NCBI RefSeq assembly: GCF_049933045.1
Contig: NZ_CP187926.1
Location: forward strand, 4,446,287-4,510,286
Source: Pseudocolwellia sp049933045
Lineage (GTDB): Bacteria > Pseudomonadota > Gammaproteobacteria > Enterobacterales > Alteromonadaceae
Direction: 5' to 3'
Length of the DNA: 64,000 nucleotides
Under the pieces are notes generated by a model. That model was given only the letters and a program-made list of their open reading frames with translations. It ran no database searches and was not told where the DNA came from. Positions 25,851 to 35,276 of the stretch are shown piece by piece (positions within the stretch are counted from its first letter, which is position 1; the number at the start of each line of letters is the position of its first letter). Position numbers and translations under genes: made by a program.

Positions 25851-27800
25851 TTAACGCATTAAGTGTAAGAAATGTAGATGCTTGTGATATTGATCAATAA
25901 TGTTGTTGATCACTGCTGCTTTAGACCAACCCATAATGTCGTAATCTTGCCCACCTTCAACTAAATGAACTTCTGCTCGGTAGTAGCTTTGTTCGTCTTC
26001 ATCGTCTTCGGTAACAAAGTCAGGTTGTGAATGTTTACGGGCTTTTACTCTGAAAATAAATACGCTTTCTTCACCTTGATAAACAATCAAACTTAAGCCG
26101 TCTTCGTGTGTTACTTCAACATTAATATTATTTTGTTTAAGCTCTTTTGCTACCGAGTTAAATGCCGGTTCAACGGTTAATTTAATAAACTTATTAACGT
26201 TGGTTTTATTTGGAAAATCAACAATGTTTTTTAAACGATCTTGCCAGCTATCATCATTAACACTACTTGAATGAGGGATCACGGTAGCTAATTGACTATC
26301 TTGCTTAAAGGCTTCAACACGTAAAGCTTTAATCAAACCAATAATCGCGATAATTAATACAATAGCAAAGGGCAGTGCACTGGCTATGGTCATGGTTTGA
26401 AGGGCACTTAATCCGCCCACCAACATTAATATTCCAGCAACTACGCCTATACCAATCGCCCAATAAACACGTTGCCATAATGGTGTATCGTTTCTTCCGT
26501 GTGAGCACAGCATATCAACAACCATAGCGCCTGAATCACATGACGTTACGAAGAAAATAACAATCATCAATACACTAAAGAATGAAAGTACTGAAGAAAG
26601 TGGGAAGTTCTCAAGAAATACAAATAATGCGACAGAGGAATCTTTACTGACCATATCACCTAAGGCGACAACACCTTGGTTATACACTAAGTCGATAGCG
26701 CTATTTCCGAAAATAGTCATCCATAATAACGTAAATACAGTAGGTATAAGCATAACACCTAATATAAATTCTCTGATGGTACGACCGCGAGATATACGAG
26801 CGATAAATAAGCCAACAAAAGGTGCCCATGCTAACCACCAGCCCCAGTAGAATATAGTCCAACCACCAATCCAATTTGTCTTTTTATAAGCAAATAAGTT
26901 GAAGGTGTTATGCACAATATCAGCTAAGTAATCACCAATGTTTTGTAGGTAAGCTTGTAGTAAAAATACAGTTGGACCTAAGATGAAAACAAGTGTTAAT
27001 AAAATAACAGCTAAAATCATATTGGCCTCAGATAAACGTCTAACACCTTTATCTAAACCCGTAGCAACAGATACAACCGCTAAAGATATAATACCGCACA
27101 TAATAAGTATTTGGTTGGTGGTAGATACTTCAATACCGAATAAATAACCAAATCCAGCGTTTACCTGTGAAGCACCTAAACCAAGGGATGTAGCAACACC
27201 AAAAACAGTACTAACTACGGCAAACACATCGACTAGATGCCCTGGCCATTGGTAAATTCTGTCACCAATTAAAGGGTAAAGTGCTGAACGTAAAGTTAGA
27301 GGTAGGTTATGGCGATAACTAAAGTATGCGAGTACTAATGCAACAACCGCATAGATAGCCCATGCGTGTAATCCCCAATGGAAGAATGTCATTTTCATCG
27401 CTTCGCGAGCAGCTTCTACTGTGCCTGTAGCTGCAGTAGGTGGAGACAAGTAATGCATTAAGGGTTCTGCAACGCCAAAAAACATTAAACCAATCCCCAT
27501 TCCTGCAGCAAATAACATAGAAAGCCAAGTAACTAAGGGATAATCAGGTGTTGCATGATCTGGTCCTAAACGTATGTCGCCATAACGAGAGAAACCGAGA
27601 AAAGAAACAAAGAAGAAAATAAAGGCAACAACAAGTACATAAAACCAGCTGCCATTTTCAATAATACTTGCTTGAATAAGCGTAAATAAGTCTTTCGCCT
27701 GTGTAGGTAGTAAAGCGGTATATAGTATGAGTGCGATAATGATGAAAGAGGCACTAAAAAACACCTTCTTATTGAGTTTACTCTCTGTGTCTAAAGGCAA
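25851..27800 (-). CDS. BCCT-family choline/betaine transporter (BetT-like)
   Basis: 649 residues, twelve predicted helices plus a soluble C-terminal domain of about 130 residues, as in BetT of Escherichia coli. Seen: the unwound helix motif GMGIGLMFFGVAEPL (about 100-114) and the aromatic substrate helix WTIFYWGWWLAWAPFVGLF with ARISRGRT after it. In BCCT transporters the fifth residue of GMGxx separates Na+-coupled (Gly) from H+-coupled (Asp) members. Gly here suggests Na+ coupling. Substrate is a quaternary amine such as choline or glycine betaine. The soluble tail is the osmosensing/regulatory part in relatives. It supports the betIBA operon at the left edge but is not adjacent. Confidence 0.88.
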   Translation of the reverse strand: MPLDTESKLNKKVFFSASFIIIALILYTALLPTQAKDLFTLIQASIIENGSWFYVLVVAFIFFFVSFLGFSRYGDIRLGPDHATPDYPLVTWLSMLFAAGMGIGLMFFGVAEPLMHYLSPPTAATGTVEAAREAMKMTFFHWGLHAWAIYAVVALVLAYFSYRHNLPLTLRSALYPLIGDRIYQWPGHLVDVFAVVSTVFGVATSLGLGASQVNAGFGYLFGIEVSTTNQILIMCGIISLAVVSVATGLDKGVRRLSEANMILAVILLTLVFILGPTVFLLQAYLQNIGDYLADIVHNTFNLFAYKKTNWIGGWTIFYWGWWLAWAPFVGLFIARISRGRTIREFILGVMLIPTVFTLLWMTIFGNSAIDLVYNQGVVALGDMVSKDSSVALFVFLENFPLSSVLSFFSVLMIVIFFVTSCDSGAMVVDMLCSHGRNDTPLWQRVYWAIGIGVVAGILMLVGGLSALQTMTIASALPFAIVLIIAIIGLIKALRVEAFKQDSQLATVIPHSSSVNDDSWQDRLKNIVDFPNKTNVNKFIKLTVEPAFNSVAKELKQNNINVEVTHEDGLSLIVYQGEESVFIFRVKARKHSQPDFVTEDDEDEQSYYRAEVHLVEGGQDYDIMGWSKAAVINNIIDQYHKHLHFLHLMR

Positions 27801-27951
27801 AATATTCCCCTGAATTTTATTTGTGTTGATATTATATCTGCTTAAGTCATGTGTGCATAATATTAAGTATTATAACCATAAAAATCCTGAATAAATTAAT
27901 GTAGTTAAGGTCATGAAAAGACTTTCATAAATTGTTACACTATACTAGATG

Positions 27952-27983
27952 TTAAATATAGTTAGAGTTCTAACTATATTTAA
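27952..27983. promoter_or_regulatory. 15-bp inverted-repeat operator upstream of a TonB receptor
   Basis: TTAAATATAGTTAGA (27952-27966) and its exact complement (27969-27983) are separated by 2 bp. It lies 33 bp before the receptor start and just after a -10-like TATACT at 27941-27946, so a bound dimer would cover the start of transcription. The cognate regulator is unknown. Confidence 0.65.
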
Positions 27984-28015
27984 TTAACATTAAAAATTAT
28001 ATCAAGGGAAAACAT

Positions 28016-30673
28016 ATGAAATTCACTAAGCTGCATTATGCTGTACTTACAGCGATAGCGGCATCAGGCAACATCTATGCAGAAGAAGCAATAAAACAAC
28101 CAAAAGCTCAAATCGAGACAATTGAAGTTACTGCGACCAAGCGTTCAGAATCTATCCAAGCAGTTCCTGTTACCGTTACCGCGTTAACTGGCGACAGCCT
28201 AGAAAAGTTAGGTGTTTCCAATTTTGATCAATATGTAGAATTTTTACCTAATGTAGTATTTCAGGGTACAGGTCCTGGCCAAAACGAAATATATATTCGT
28301 GGTGCAGCAACAACCCAAACCAATATTTCAGTATCATCAGTACAAGCATTACAGCCTTCTGTAGCGTTTTACTTAGATGAACAACCGGTATCAATGCAAG
28401 GTCGTAACTTAGATATTTACGCAACCGATGTTGAACGCGTAGAAGTATTACCCGGTCCACAAGGCACACTTTTTGGTGCTAGTTCTCAATCAGGTACTGT
28501 TCGTTTAATTACCAATAAACCTACCCATGATGATTTTGCTGCTGGTTTTGATACAAGCATTAGCTCTACTAAAGGTGGCGATTTAAGTAACTCGGTTGAA
28601 GCTTATTTTAATATGCCTTTAAACGATTCATTGGCTGTGCGAGTTACAGCGTATAATGACTTTCAAGGTGGTTGGATAGACAACACACTTAATGTTCCTG
28701 GCGAAGGTGGTTACATTGGAAGTGCGGTTGTTATTGATAGAATTTCTGCTGGCTTCTCAAAATTAGCAGATCCTGAAAATACACCTATCACTTCACCACA
28801 AAATGCTGCTTTAGTAGAAGACAACTTCAACACAGCAAGTTATGCCGGTGCTCGTTTTGGTTTATCGTACTTGATAAACGATGAGTGGGACTTATTAGTT
28901 CAACATACACAGCAGTCTCTTGATACTGAAGGTGTATTTGCTTATGACCCAACTCTTGAAGGCGAAACTTCAACAAACCGTTTCACACCAGAAAACAATA
29001 ATGATGATTTTGGTTTAACTACTTGGACATTAGAAGGGCGCCTTGAGCATTTAGATATTGTTTATACGGGTGGTTACTTAAACCGAGATATCAATTCAAC
29101 CATTGATTATACTGGTTATACTAATGGTGGTTTTTATTCTTCTTTTTATGTTTGTAACTATGATGCTAGTGCTCCAGAAACTGAAGAGTGTCTTGATCCA
29201 ACTAAGTATTATAAAGAAGAAACTAGTTCATCACGTATTACTCATGAATTACGTTTCAATACTTCTGCTGAAAACCGCTGGCGTTTAACTTCGGGTATAT
29301 TTTATGATTCTCAAGAGTTATCTACCGTAGGTCAATTTAAAATAGCCAATACAGATAAATTTCCTGATTTAGCAAGAACACTTGCAGGAAGTGATGGTAT
29401 TAACAGTAATGGTGGTCCATTCCCTTCTGAAGTGAGCTTTGTTAATGATGTTAGCCACACGATAGATCAAATTGCCGTTTTTGGTCAATTAGAGTTTGAT
29501 ATTACAGATACTGTAACAGCAAGCTTTGGTGCTCGTTGGTATCAAATTGATGATATTTATAAAGGTGCTACAACAAGTGCTGATGTAAGTGGTCGATTAC
29601 AAGCCTTTGGTGATGGTAGCCCTGAAGCATTAACTGAATTTTTTGGAGCCGATGAAGCCGCTTCAATTCAAGAAGCAATCGCTAGCGGTCAATTAGATAC
29701 AAGCTTACTTGATAGTAGCGGTAAGCTAACAGTTGATGACACTATTATTAAAGCATCGCTAGATTGGCAAGTATCAAAAGATGTTCTATTGTTTGCTTCT
29801 TATTCAGAAGGTTTTAGACCGCCGGTTACAAACCGAGTGGGTGGTGGTTCATCTACCAGTCAAGAAGGTGCTTTTGAAGGCTTCCGTATTCCTGTTTATT
29901 CAACGACAGATAGCTTAGATAATTTTGAAGTGGGTTTTAAATCAACATTATTTGATCAATCATTACGTTTTAACGCGACAGCTTACTATTCACAAATCTC
30001 GGATCTACAAACATCACGATATGATCCAACCAACATCAGTTTCTTAGTATTTACTGATAACGTAGGCGAAGCTGAAATTAAAGGTATTGACGGTGACTTT
30101 ACTTGGGTTGCTACTGATAATCTGATTATTTCAGGTGCATTTAGCTTCATTGATACTGAATTAACGTCAGTGAATGATCAGCTTGATGGCATTGCTCCTG
30201 CAGAAGGAAGTAGATTACCTTACTCAGCGAAATTTTCAGGTAACTTACAAGCTCAATATTTTTATCAGCTTAAAGGTGACTTAACAGGTTATGTAAATGG
30301 ATCAATTAGTTATACTGGAGATAGACTTGCTGGTATGACCATGGATGCATATATGATCGAAGATGCTACGCAGTTAATTTATGGTACAGGCTCAGGCTTA
30401 AGTATCCAAAAAGAAGCTGATGTATTTGCTGGTGTAAACTACCAAGACAGTAATGGTGAAACTTTTGCTGGTGGTCGTTATATTCAAGACAGTTATATTT
30501 TGGCTAACTTAAGCTTTGGTGTAACTAACGATGAATGGAAAGCAGAGCTTTTTATTGACAACGTAACTGATGAAAGTGCAATTTTGTATATTGATACTCA
30601 GCAGTATACGCCGAAAGTTGTATCTAACAGACCTCGTACTATAGGTTTTAGATTCTCGTACGATTTCTATTAA
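28016..30673 (+). CDS. TonB-dependent outer-membrane receptor
   Basis: 885 residues. A signal peptide ends at about residue 22 (GNIYAEE). A TonB box-like IETIEVTATKR follows, then a plug domain (about 50-170, with IYIRGAATTQ, VERVEVLPGPQGTLFGASSQ, SGTVRLITNKP). A 22-strand barrel ends in a terminal aromatic residue (RFSYDFY). It belongs to the large TonB receptor group of marine bacteria that take up iron complexes, sugars or other substrates, and its ligand cannot be told. A strong AAGGG ribosome site and an upstream 15-bp inverted repeat mark it as individually regulated. The next gene is a TPR-sulfotransferase, a pairing often seen in Alteromonadales. Confidence 0.92.
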   Translation: MKFTKLHYAVLTAIAASGNIYAEEAIKQPKAQIETIEVTATKRSESIQAVPVTVTALTGDSLEKLGVSNFDQYVEFLPNVVFQGTGPGQNEIYIRGAATTQTNISVSSVQALQPSVAFYLDEQPVSMQGRNLDIYATDVERVEVLPGPQGTLFGASSQSGTVRLITNKPTHDDFAAGFDTSISSTKGGDLSNSVEAYFNMPLNDSLAVRVTAYNDFQGGWIDNTLNVPGEGGYIGSAVVIDRISAGFSKLADPENTPITSPQNAALVEDNFNTASYAGARFGLSYLINDEWDLLVQHTQQSLDTEGVFAYDPTLEGETSTNRFTPENNNDDFGLTTWTLEGRLEHLDIVYTGGYLNRDINSTIDYTGYTNGGFYSSFYVCNYDASAPETEECLDPTKYYKEETSSSRITHELRFNTSAENRWRLTSGIFYDSQELSTVGQFKIANTDKFPDLARTLAGSDGINSNGGPFPSEVSFVNDVSHTIDQIAVFGQLEFDITDTVTASFGARWYQIDDIYKGATTSADVSGRLQAFGDGSPEALTEFFGADEAASIQEAIASGQLDTSLLDSSGKLTVDDTIIKASLDWQVSKDVLLFASYSEGFRPPVTNRVGGGSSTSQEGAFEGFRIPVYSTTDSLDNFEVGFKSTLFDQSLRFNATAYYSQISDLQTSRYDPTNISFLVFTDNVGEAEIKGIDGDFTWVATDNLIISGAFSFIDTELTSVNDQLDGIAPAEGSRLPYSAKFSGNLQAQYFYQLKGDLTGYVNGSISYTGDRLAGMTMDAYMIEDATQLIYGTGSGLSIQKEADVFAGVNYQDSNGETFAGGRYIQDSYILANLSFGVTNDEWKAELFIDNVTDESAILYIDTQQYTPKVVSNRPRTIGFRFSYDFY

Positions 30674-30742
30674 GCCGTACATTGATTAAAGGTTATTTAA
30701 TAAAAATAAACTTAAATTATTCATAGTATGTAGTTTCGTTGC

Positions 30743-30780
30743 AAATGCCGTTTGATGTTATAATCAAGCGGCATTTTTTA
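30743..30780 (+). terminator. Terminator after the TonB receptor
   Basis: A 14-bp imperfect stem (AAATGCCG.TTGAT and ATCAA.CGGCATTT) with a 6-nt loop and a T-rich tail lies 70 bp after the receptor stop. It also lies just before the next gene, which would limit read-through. Confidence 0.8.
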
Positions 30781-30839
30781 TTATTTAAACCGCTGTGCTA
30801 ACTTGCACACTATTTGTATTCTTTTGTGGAGCCAAAGCC

Positions 30840-32855
30840 TTGGAAAATAACGCTAATGTATCAATTGATATAGCATTAAAATCAATTCAGCAACTTATTC
30901 AAACAGCTAAGTTTACTGAAGCAATCTCACAAGGTAAGCAGTGTTTAGAACAAAGCTTAGATGATCAAGAATCAATAGAGTTATGGTATTTAATTGCCGT
31001 AGCCCAGCGTTATGCTAAAAACTTCTCTGAAGCATTGCTTAGTATTAACGAGTTAATAAAACTAAATGAAAAACATAGTAGAGCCTACCAAGAGTTAGGT
31101 TATATCAATATTGCTTTGAAAAAGCCTAAAGAAGCTCAAATTTCTTTTGAGAAGGCTACTGAACTTAACCCGAGTCTAGTCGCTAGTTGGCAAGAGCTTA
31201 TTGAAATTTATAGAGAATTAAAGCAGTCTGAAAATATTCAAAAAGCAGCTAATCAATTAGCCAAATTAAAAAAACTTCCTCCTGCCTTACTTGCTGTTAC
31301 AGAGTTAATGCATGAAAAGAAATTATTAAAAGCAGAACAGATTTGTCGTCACTTTTTACAAAATAATAAGCAGCATATCGATGGTATGTGTTTACTTGCT
31401 GAAATAGGCTTAGAGTTAAAAATTTATGACGATGCTGAGTTTTTATTGGCAAGCGCACTAGAGTTATCGCCCGATCATATTCACGCACTTTCTCTTTATA
31501 TCAATTTACTTATTCGTTTGGGTAAATACAAAATTGCGACTAAACAAATTGAAAGAGCACTCAAATTACAACCAGACAATCTTAGTTTTAAATTAGCTAA
31601 TGCTAATGTGTTAACGGGTTTAGGACACATAGAACAAGCTGTCATCCTTTTTGAGCAAGTTATAGCGCAAGCAACAGCTAAAACAGAAGTAAATAACACG
31701 CTAGTTTCAGGTGTGTATTTGCAATTAGGTCATGCATTAAAAGCCAAAGGCGATATAGAAGAAGCCGTTAAAGCTTATCAACAAGCTTATCAACTTAATC
31801 CTAATTACGGTGATGCCTATTGGAGTTTAGCGAATACAAAAACCTATCGTTTTAGCGATGAAGAAATAGCTGAAATGCAAGCTAAGCGAACTAATAAAGA
31901 CTTAGCGTTAATCGATAAAATTCAGCTGCATTTCGCTACAGGTAAAGCCTTTGAAGACCGTAAAGACTTCGGTCAAGCATTTGAAGCTTATCAAGAAGGT
32001 AACAGCTTACAACACGCAAATAATGGCTTCGACATTAGTAAAATTGAGCAACAAGTCGACGAACAAATAAAATATTGCACTGCTGAACTGTTTGAAGAAC
32101 GTGGTCAGTTAGGGCTCGATGTACCAGATCCTATTTTTATTGTTGGCTTACCTCGTGCAGGTTCAACACTACTTGAGCAAATATTAGCATCACATAGTCA
32201 AGTTGACGGAACGATGGAGCTGCATAATATTTTAGGTTTAGCGTCTCGTTTACGTGGTAGAAACAATAAAAAAGACAATACCGACAATCAATACCCGAAA
32301 AACTTAGCTGAAATTAATACCGATTACTTTAAACGTTTTGGACAACAATTTATTAATGAAACAAGTGTTTATAGAGAAAGCGCTCCGTTATTTATTGATA
32401 AAATGCCGAATAACTTTCTGCATTTAGGTTTGATCAAACTTATACTGCCTAACGCTAAAATTATAGATGCTAGGCGATCACCCATGGCTTGTTGTTTTAG
32501 TGGTTTTAAACAGTTATTCGCTGAAGGGCAAGACTTTAGCTACAGCCTTGAAGATATTGGGCGTTATTATAAAGCCTACTTGAAGCTAATGAACCATTGG
32601 AAAAAGGTGCTGCCTGACTTTGTGCTGACAGTGAATCATGAAGATGTAGTGGAAGACTTAGATAAAGAAGTTAATCGCCTTTTAGATTTTTGTGGGCTGG
32701 ATTTCGAACAATCGTGTATCGATTTTCATAAAACCAAGCGTAATATTAAAACCCCAAGTTCAGAGCAAGTTCGCCAACCTATTTATAAAAGCGCAACAGA
32801 GCAGTGGCGATATTTTGAAGACTACCTAACACCATTAAAAAATGTTTTAAAGTGA
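30840..32855 (+). CDS. TPR-domain sulfotransferase
   Basis: About 671 residues from a TTG at 30840 with GGAG 8 nt upstream. A GTG at 30795 would add 15 hydrophobic residues and lacks a ribosome site. The first 380 residues or so are tetratricopeptide repeats (for example YIALKKPKEAQISFEKATELNP-type units and GDIEEAVKAYQQAYQLNP). The C-terminal part is a sulfotransferase domain with the 5'-phosphosulfate loop PIFIVGLPRAGSTLLEQILA (about 448-467) and a 3'-phosphate motif in the DARRSPMACCFSGF segment. It should transfer sulfate from PAPS to an unknown acceptor. Its position behind a TonB receptor suggests sulfated ligand or receptor biology, an inference from repeated gene pairing. Confidence 0.88.
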   Translation: MENNANVSIDIALKSIQQLIQTAKFTEAISQGKQCLEQSLDDQESIELWYLIAVAQRYAKNFSEALLSINELIKLNEKHSRAYQELGYINIALKKPKEAQISFEKATELNPSLVASWQELIEIYRELKQSENIQKAANQLAKLKKLPPALLAVTELMHEKKLLKAEQICRHFLQNNKQHIDGMCLLAEIGLELKIYDDAEFLLASALELSPDHIHALSLYINLLIRLGKYKIATKQIERALKLQPDNLSFKLANANVLTGLGHIEQAVILFEQVIAQATAKTEVNNTLVSGVYLQLGHALKAKGDIEEAVKAYQQAYQLNPNYGDAYWSLANTKTYRFSDEEIAEMQAKRTNKDLALIDKIQLHFATGKAFEDRKDFGQAFEAYQEGNSLQHANNGFDISKIEQQVDEQIKYCTAELFEERGQLGLDVPDPIFIVGLPRAGSTLLEQILASHSQVDGTMELHNILGLASRLRGRNNKKDNTDNQYPKNLAEINTDYFKRFGQQFINETSVYRESAPLFIDKMPNNFLHLGLIKLILPNAKIIDARRSPMACCFSGFKQLFAEGQDFSYSLEDIGRYYKAYLKLMNHWKKVLPDFVLTVNHEDVVEDLDKEVNRLLDFCGLDFEQSCIDFHKTKRNIKTPSSEQVRQPIYKSATEQWRYFEDYLTPLKNVLK

Positions 32856-32955
32856 TACAAAGCGCTGTCTTTAGTTAAAATATATTAGCGTTAAAGTTGT
32901 TGTAAGCTTAGGCTGATGAAACACTAGGCTTGATGCAAGTAAATAGGTTGATTTA

Positions 32956-33819
32956 ATGAGTGCAATCATGAAAACAGACATAAAAAAAGCTGTGTTATTA
33001 ACACTTGCTTGTGCTTTTATTATGTCTATCGCAACAGTTGCAGCAAAGCAGGTGCAACTGAGTATTTCTATTTCTACCTTGTTATTCTGGCAAAGTCTTA
33101 TATGTACCTTTTTGTTATTACCTCAAGTGATTAAGAGTAAGATTTATCGCCCCAGTAAAGTTTGGGGTCTGCTTGTTTTACGAAGCTTTGGCGGCTTTTT
33201 AGCTTTACTATGTTATTACACTGCTTTGAATCATATTCCGCTTGTTGAGGCTTCTATTTTAAGAACTTGCGCGCCGTTATGTGTTCCTTTTGTGGTGCTT
33301 GCCTTACACAAAAAAGGGATTGCTCATCGGCGTTGGTTACCTTTATTTATAGGTTTTTTGGGTGTCTTAATTATTATGCGCCCAAGCCCAACCAACATAA
33401 ATATATGGCATCTGGTTGGCTTTACATCAGCAATTGGCTTAGCTATATCTATGGTAAGTACGCGTATGTTGAGTCATCACGTATCAGCAAAAGAAGCGCT
33501 TTTTGTTTACTTCTTTTTTTCCAGCGTATTTTCATTAGGTCTGGTTTTAGCTAAAGGTGATGCGATTGTTGTTAATCAAGCGTCGTGGCTTTGGGTGTTG
33601 GTAGTGTCTATTTCACTCTACTTTGGTATGTATTTATATACTCTGGCTTACACTTATGCACCAGCAAGCGTTATTGCGCCTGTAAGCTATATTGGCATTG
33701 CGTTTAATGCATTATGGGGATGGTATATTTGGCATCATATTCCTGATATTTATGCTTGGTTAGGTGCGGTGTTTATTATTCTAAGTATCGTTATTACAGC
33801 TAAAATCACAAAAAATTAA
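32956..33819 (+). CDS. EamA-family (DMT) membrane transporter
   Basis: 287 residues with ten predicted helices in two EamA repeats (about 13-140 and 150-285). Typical marks are the start of helix 1 (LTLACAFIMSIATVAAKQ), LRSFGGFLALLCYYTALNHIP (seen as two segments) and the second-repeat APVSYIGIAFNALWGW. Members move small metabolites outward or between compartments, and the substrate is not predictable. It is a single gene with its own start region. Confidence 0.88.
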   Translation: MSAIMKTDIKKAVLLTLACAFIMSIATVAAKQVQLSISISTLLFWQSLICTFLLLPQVIKSKIYRPSKVWGLLVLRSFGGFLALLCYYTALNHIPLVEASILRTCAPLCVPFVVLALHKKGIAHRRWLPLFIGFLGVLIIMRPSPTNINIWHLVGFTSAIGLAISMVSTRMLSHHVSAKEALFVYFFFSSVFSLGLVLAKGDAIVVNQASWLWVLVVSISLYFGMYLYTLAYTYAPASVIAPVSYIGIAFNALWGWYIWHHIPDIYAWLGAVFIILSIVITAKITKN

Positions 33820-34090
33820 ACTCAAATAAACCTTGTTTACTATTTGAACATCCTATAGACTCCATCTCAATTCGAGTTAACACATATGATTTTTAGCCGT
33901 TAACATTGAACCTTTTATGAATTTCTTCTTGCTCTGCCTTCCTTAAACATGTCAGTTCTCATTAGATTTTTTATTCCATTATTGTTTAGTCTCCATAGAA
34001 ATATTTCAGCGTAAAATCTTTATATTTGAGCAAAAACAATAATAACACTTTGTTCTTATTGCGTGATCAACTCCCCAATAACAACACTTA
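33820..34090. other. Intergenic stretch before the MITE
   Basis: About 270 bp of AT-rich DNA after the DMT transporter gene. No coding frame, hairpin-plus-T terminator or known regulator motif was identified. Confidence 0.4.
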
Positions 34091-34250
34091 TACCAAACGC
34101 ATTAATAAATTAAGCTGTTTTATGCGACGATTAAATGCTCAAATACAAGACATTTATTTTAATAACTAGTTGTTCTAATTATTAAATAAATAACGATGTA
34201 GTTGGTCATTTAAACAAGTATAAATGATCAATTAATTATTGTGATTGGTA
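34091..34250. mobile_element. 160-bp MITE-like element
   Basis: Imperfect terminal inverted repeats (TACCAAACGCATTAAT at the left; the right end complements as TACCAATCACAATAAT) and a flanking TTA direct repeat on both sides. The TACCAA tip and the 3-bp TTA duplication are shared with the 360-bp elements at 15097 and 62571, so all three were probably moved by the same kind of transposase. The interiors differ. It is non-coding. Confidence 0.65.
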
Positions 34251-34269
34251 TTATATATTAGAGTTTTAT

Positions 34270-34437
34270 ATGTCTTACAATTATAACGGACAACAGATCC
34301 GTGTGATGCAACCAGTGCATTCAATTTCTGTTAATCAAAATCGCGTAGCGATAAAAGATGGCCATGGATTAAGTTATGTTACTTTTTCAAGTTCATCAGA
34401 CTTTAAACAATTTTTATCTTGGTTAGCGACAAGTTAA
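34270..34437 (+). CDS. Small hypothetical protein (55 residues)
   Basis: An ATG frame of 55 residues begins MSYNYNGQQIRVMQPVHSIS and ends FLSWLATS. Composition is that of a real small folded protein (alternating strand pattern VNQNRVAIKD, then a short helix DFKQFLSWL). It begins 20 bp after the MITE, so the MITE end may supply or disrupt its promoter. The ribosome site is weak (TTAGAG). No family is recognised. Confidence 0.55.
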   Translation: MSYNYNGQQIRVMQPVHSISVNQNRVAIKDGHGLSYVTFSSSSDFKQFLSWLATS

Positions 34438-34775
34438 ATATTTAAATTAAATTCGAGAGAGAGGATCACACTTAATACTGAGAATACCCATTCAAGTGCT
34501 ATAGCTGCTAAATATAAAGACCAGCTAAAATCCGATAGTACGATTTACAGCATTAATCTACCAAAATCTTCATCTCGAATTGAACACTCTCGCTAAAATA
34601 TCCTACAAAAATACAGCACTAATTAGGCTTGATGAATGTTAGTATGGTCACTAACGTTATTCATGTTTAATGTGTTCGCTTTTTTAAATAAAGCACTTAT
34701 CTTCTTTGAATAAATATTTCATATTGAGCTCTGTAGAGTCACTCTTCTTAACCCTTTTAAGGTTTGTACTAATTT
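34438..34775. other. Intergenic region
   Basis: About 340 bp without a clear gene. A frame without a normal start is open at about 34450-34596 and has a purine-rich GAGAGAGAGG near its beginning, but no ATG, GTG or TTG follows at proper distance. No terminator or regulator site was recognised. Confidence 0.4.
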
Positions 34776-35231
34776 ATGTTTTCAATGAACGATTTAGATA
34801 ATATTAATGAAGAACTAAAGCCTCTTAAAGATCTTGCTGACCGCGAACTTAAATCTATTTATGGATTAACGGGCTTGCTCTACACTCCTCATATTGATGC
34901 TTATAATCTTGTAGCAGTTAAAAAAGCTAAAATATTAAAGCATTTGAAAAAAGCTGAACTCTTACCTTTATCTGAAGTTGAAACTGTTAGTGTAAAATTA
35001 ATGGCTTTACACCGAAGAGCTAAAAATCATCAAATAGTTGAACATCAAGGTCATAGTTATAAATGCGTATTTGCGCCACTTACCTTAAGTAAAACAGGAA
35101 AAATAGTGCGTAAATGGGTAAAGTATTGGTTAAGAATGTTGCCTAATGGCAAAATAGATAGAGCATGGGAAAGTCAGGTAAGAGAAGTTTGGCCTGAAAA
35201 TTTTCTTATAAAAAGATCTGATTACGAATAA
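34776..35231 (+). CDS. Hypothetical cytoplasmic protein
   Basis: 151 residues, or 148 if translation begins at the ATG three codons later. It is mostly helical and basic toward the middle (VKKAKILKHLKKAELL, LMALHRRAKNHQ) and has an aromatic, basic C-terminal part (KWVKYWLRMLPNGKIDRAW). There is no signal peptide or membrane segment. It is not recognised. Its stop codon overlaps a bidirectional terminator shared with the convergent DUF2149 gene. Confidence 0.7.
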   Translation: MFSMNDLDNINEELKPLKDLADRELKSIYGLTGLLYTPHIDAYNLVAVKKAKILKHLKKAELLPLSEVETVSVKLMALHRRAKNHQIVEHQGHSYKCVFAPLTLSKTGKIVRKWVKYWLRMLPNGKIDRAWESQVREVWPENFLIKRSDYE

Positions 35232-35261
35232 AACTTATTTTAGCTCATTAAAATAAGTTTT
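35230..35261. terminator. Bidirectional terminator between convergent genes
   Basis: A perfect 13-bp stem (AAAACTTATTTTA and its complement) with a 6-nt loop gives an A-run on one side and a T-run on the other. It serves the plus-strand hypothetical gene and the end of the CobN-like operon. Confidence 0.8.
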
Positions 35262-35276
35262 ATGATTTCACATTCG

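Noticed and set aside
34450..34596. Open frame of about 49 codons in the intergenic region
   Set aside because: No usable start codon lies after the purine-rich stretch, and the frame is too short to judge by composition.
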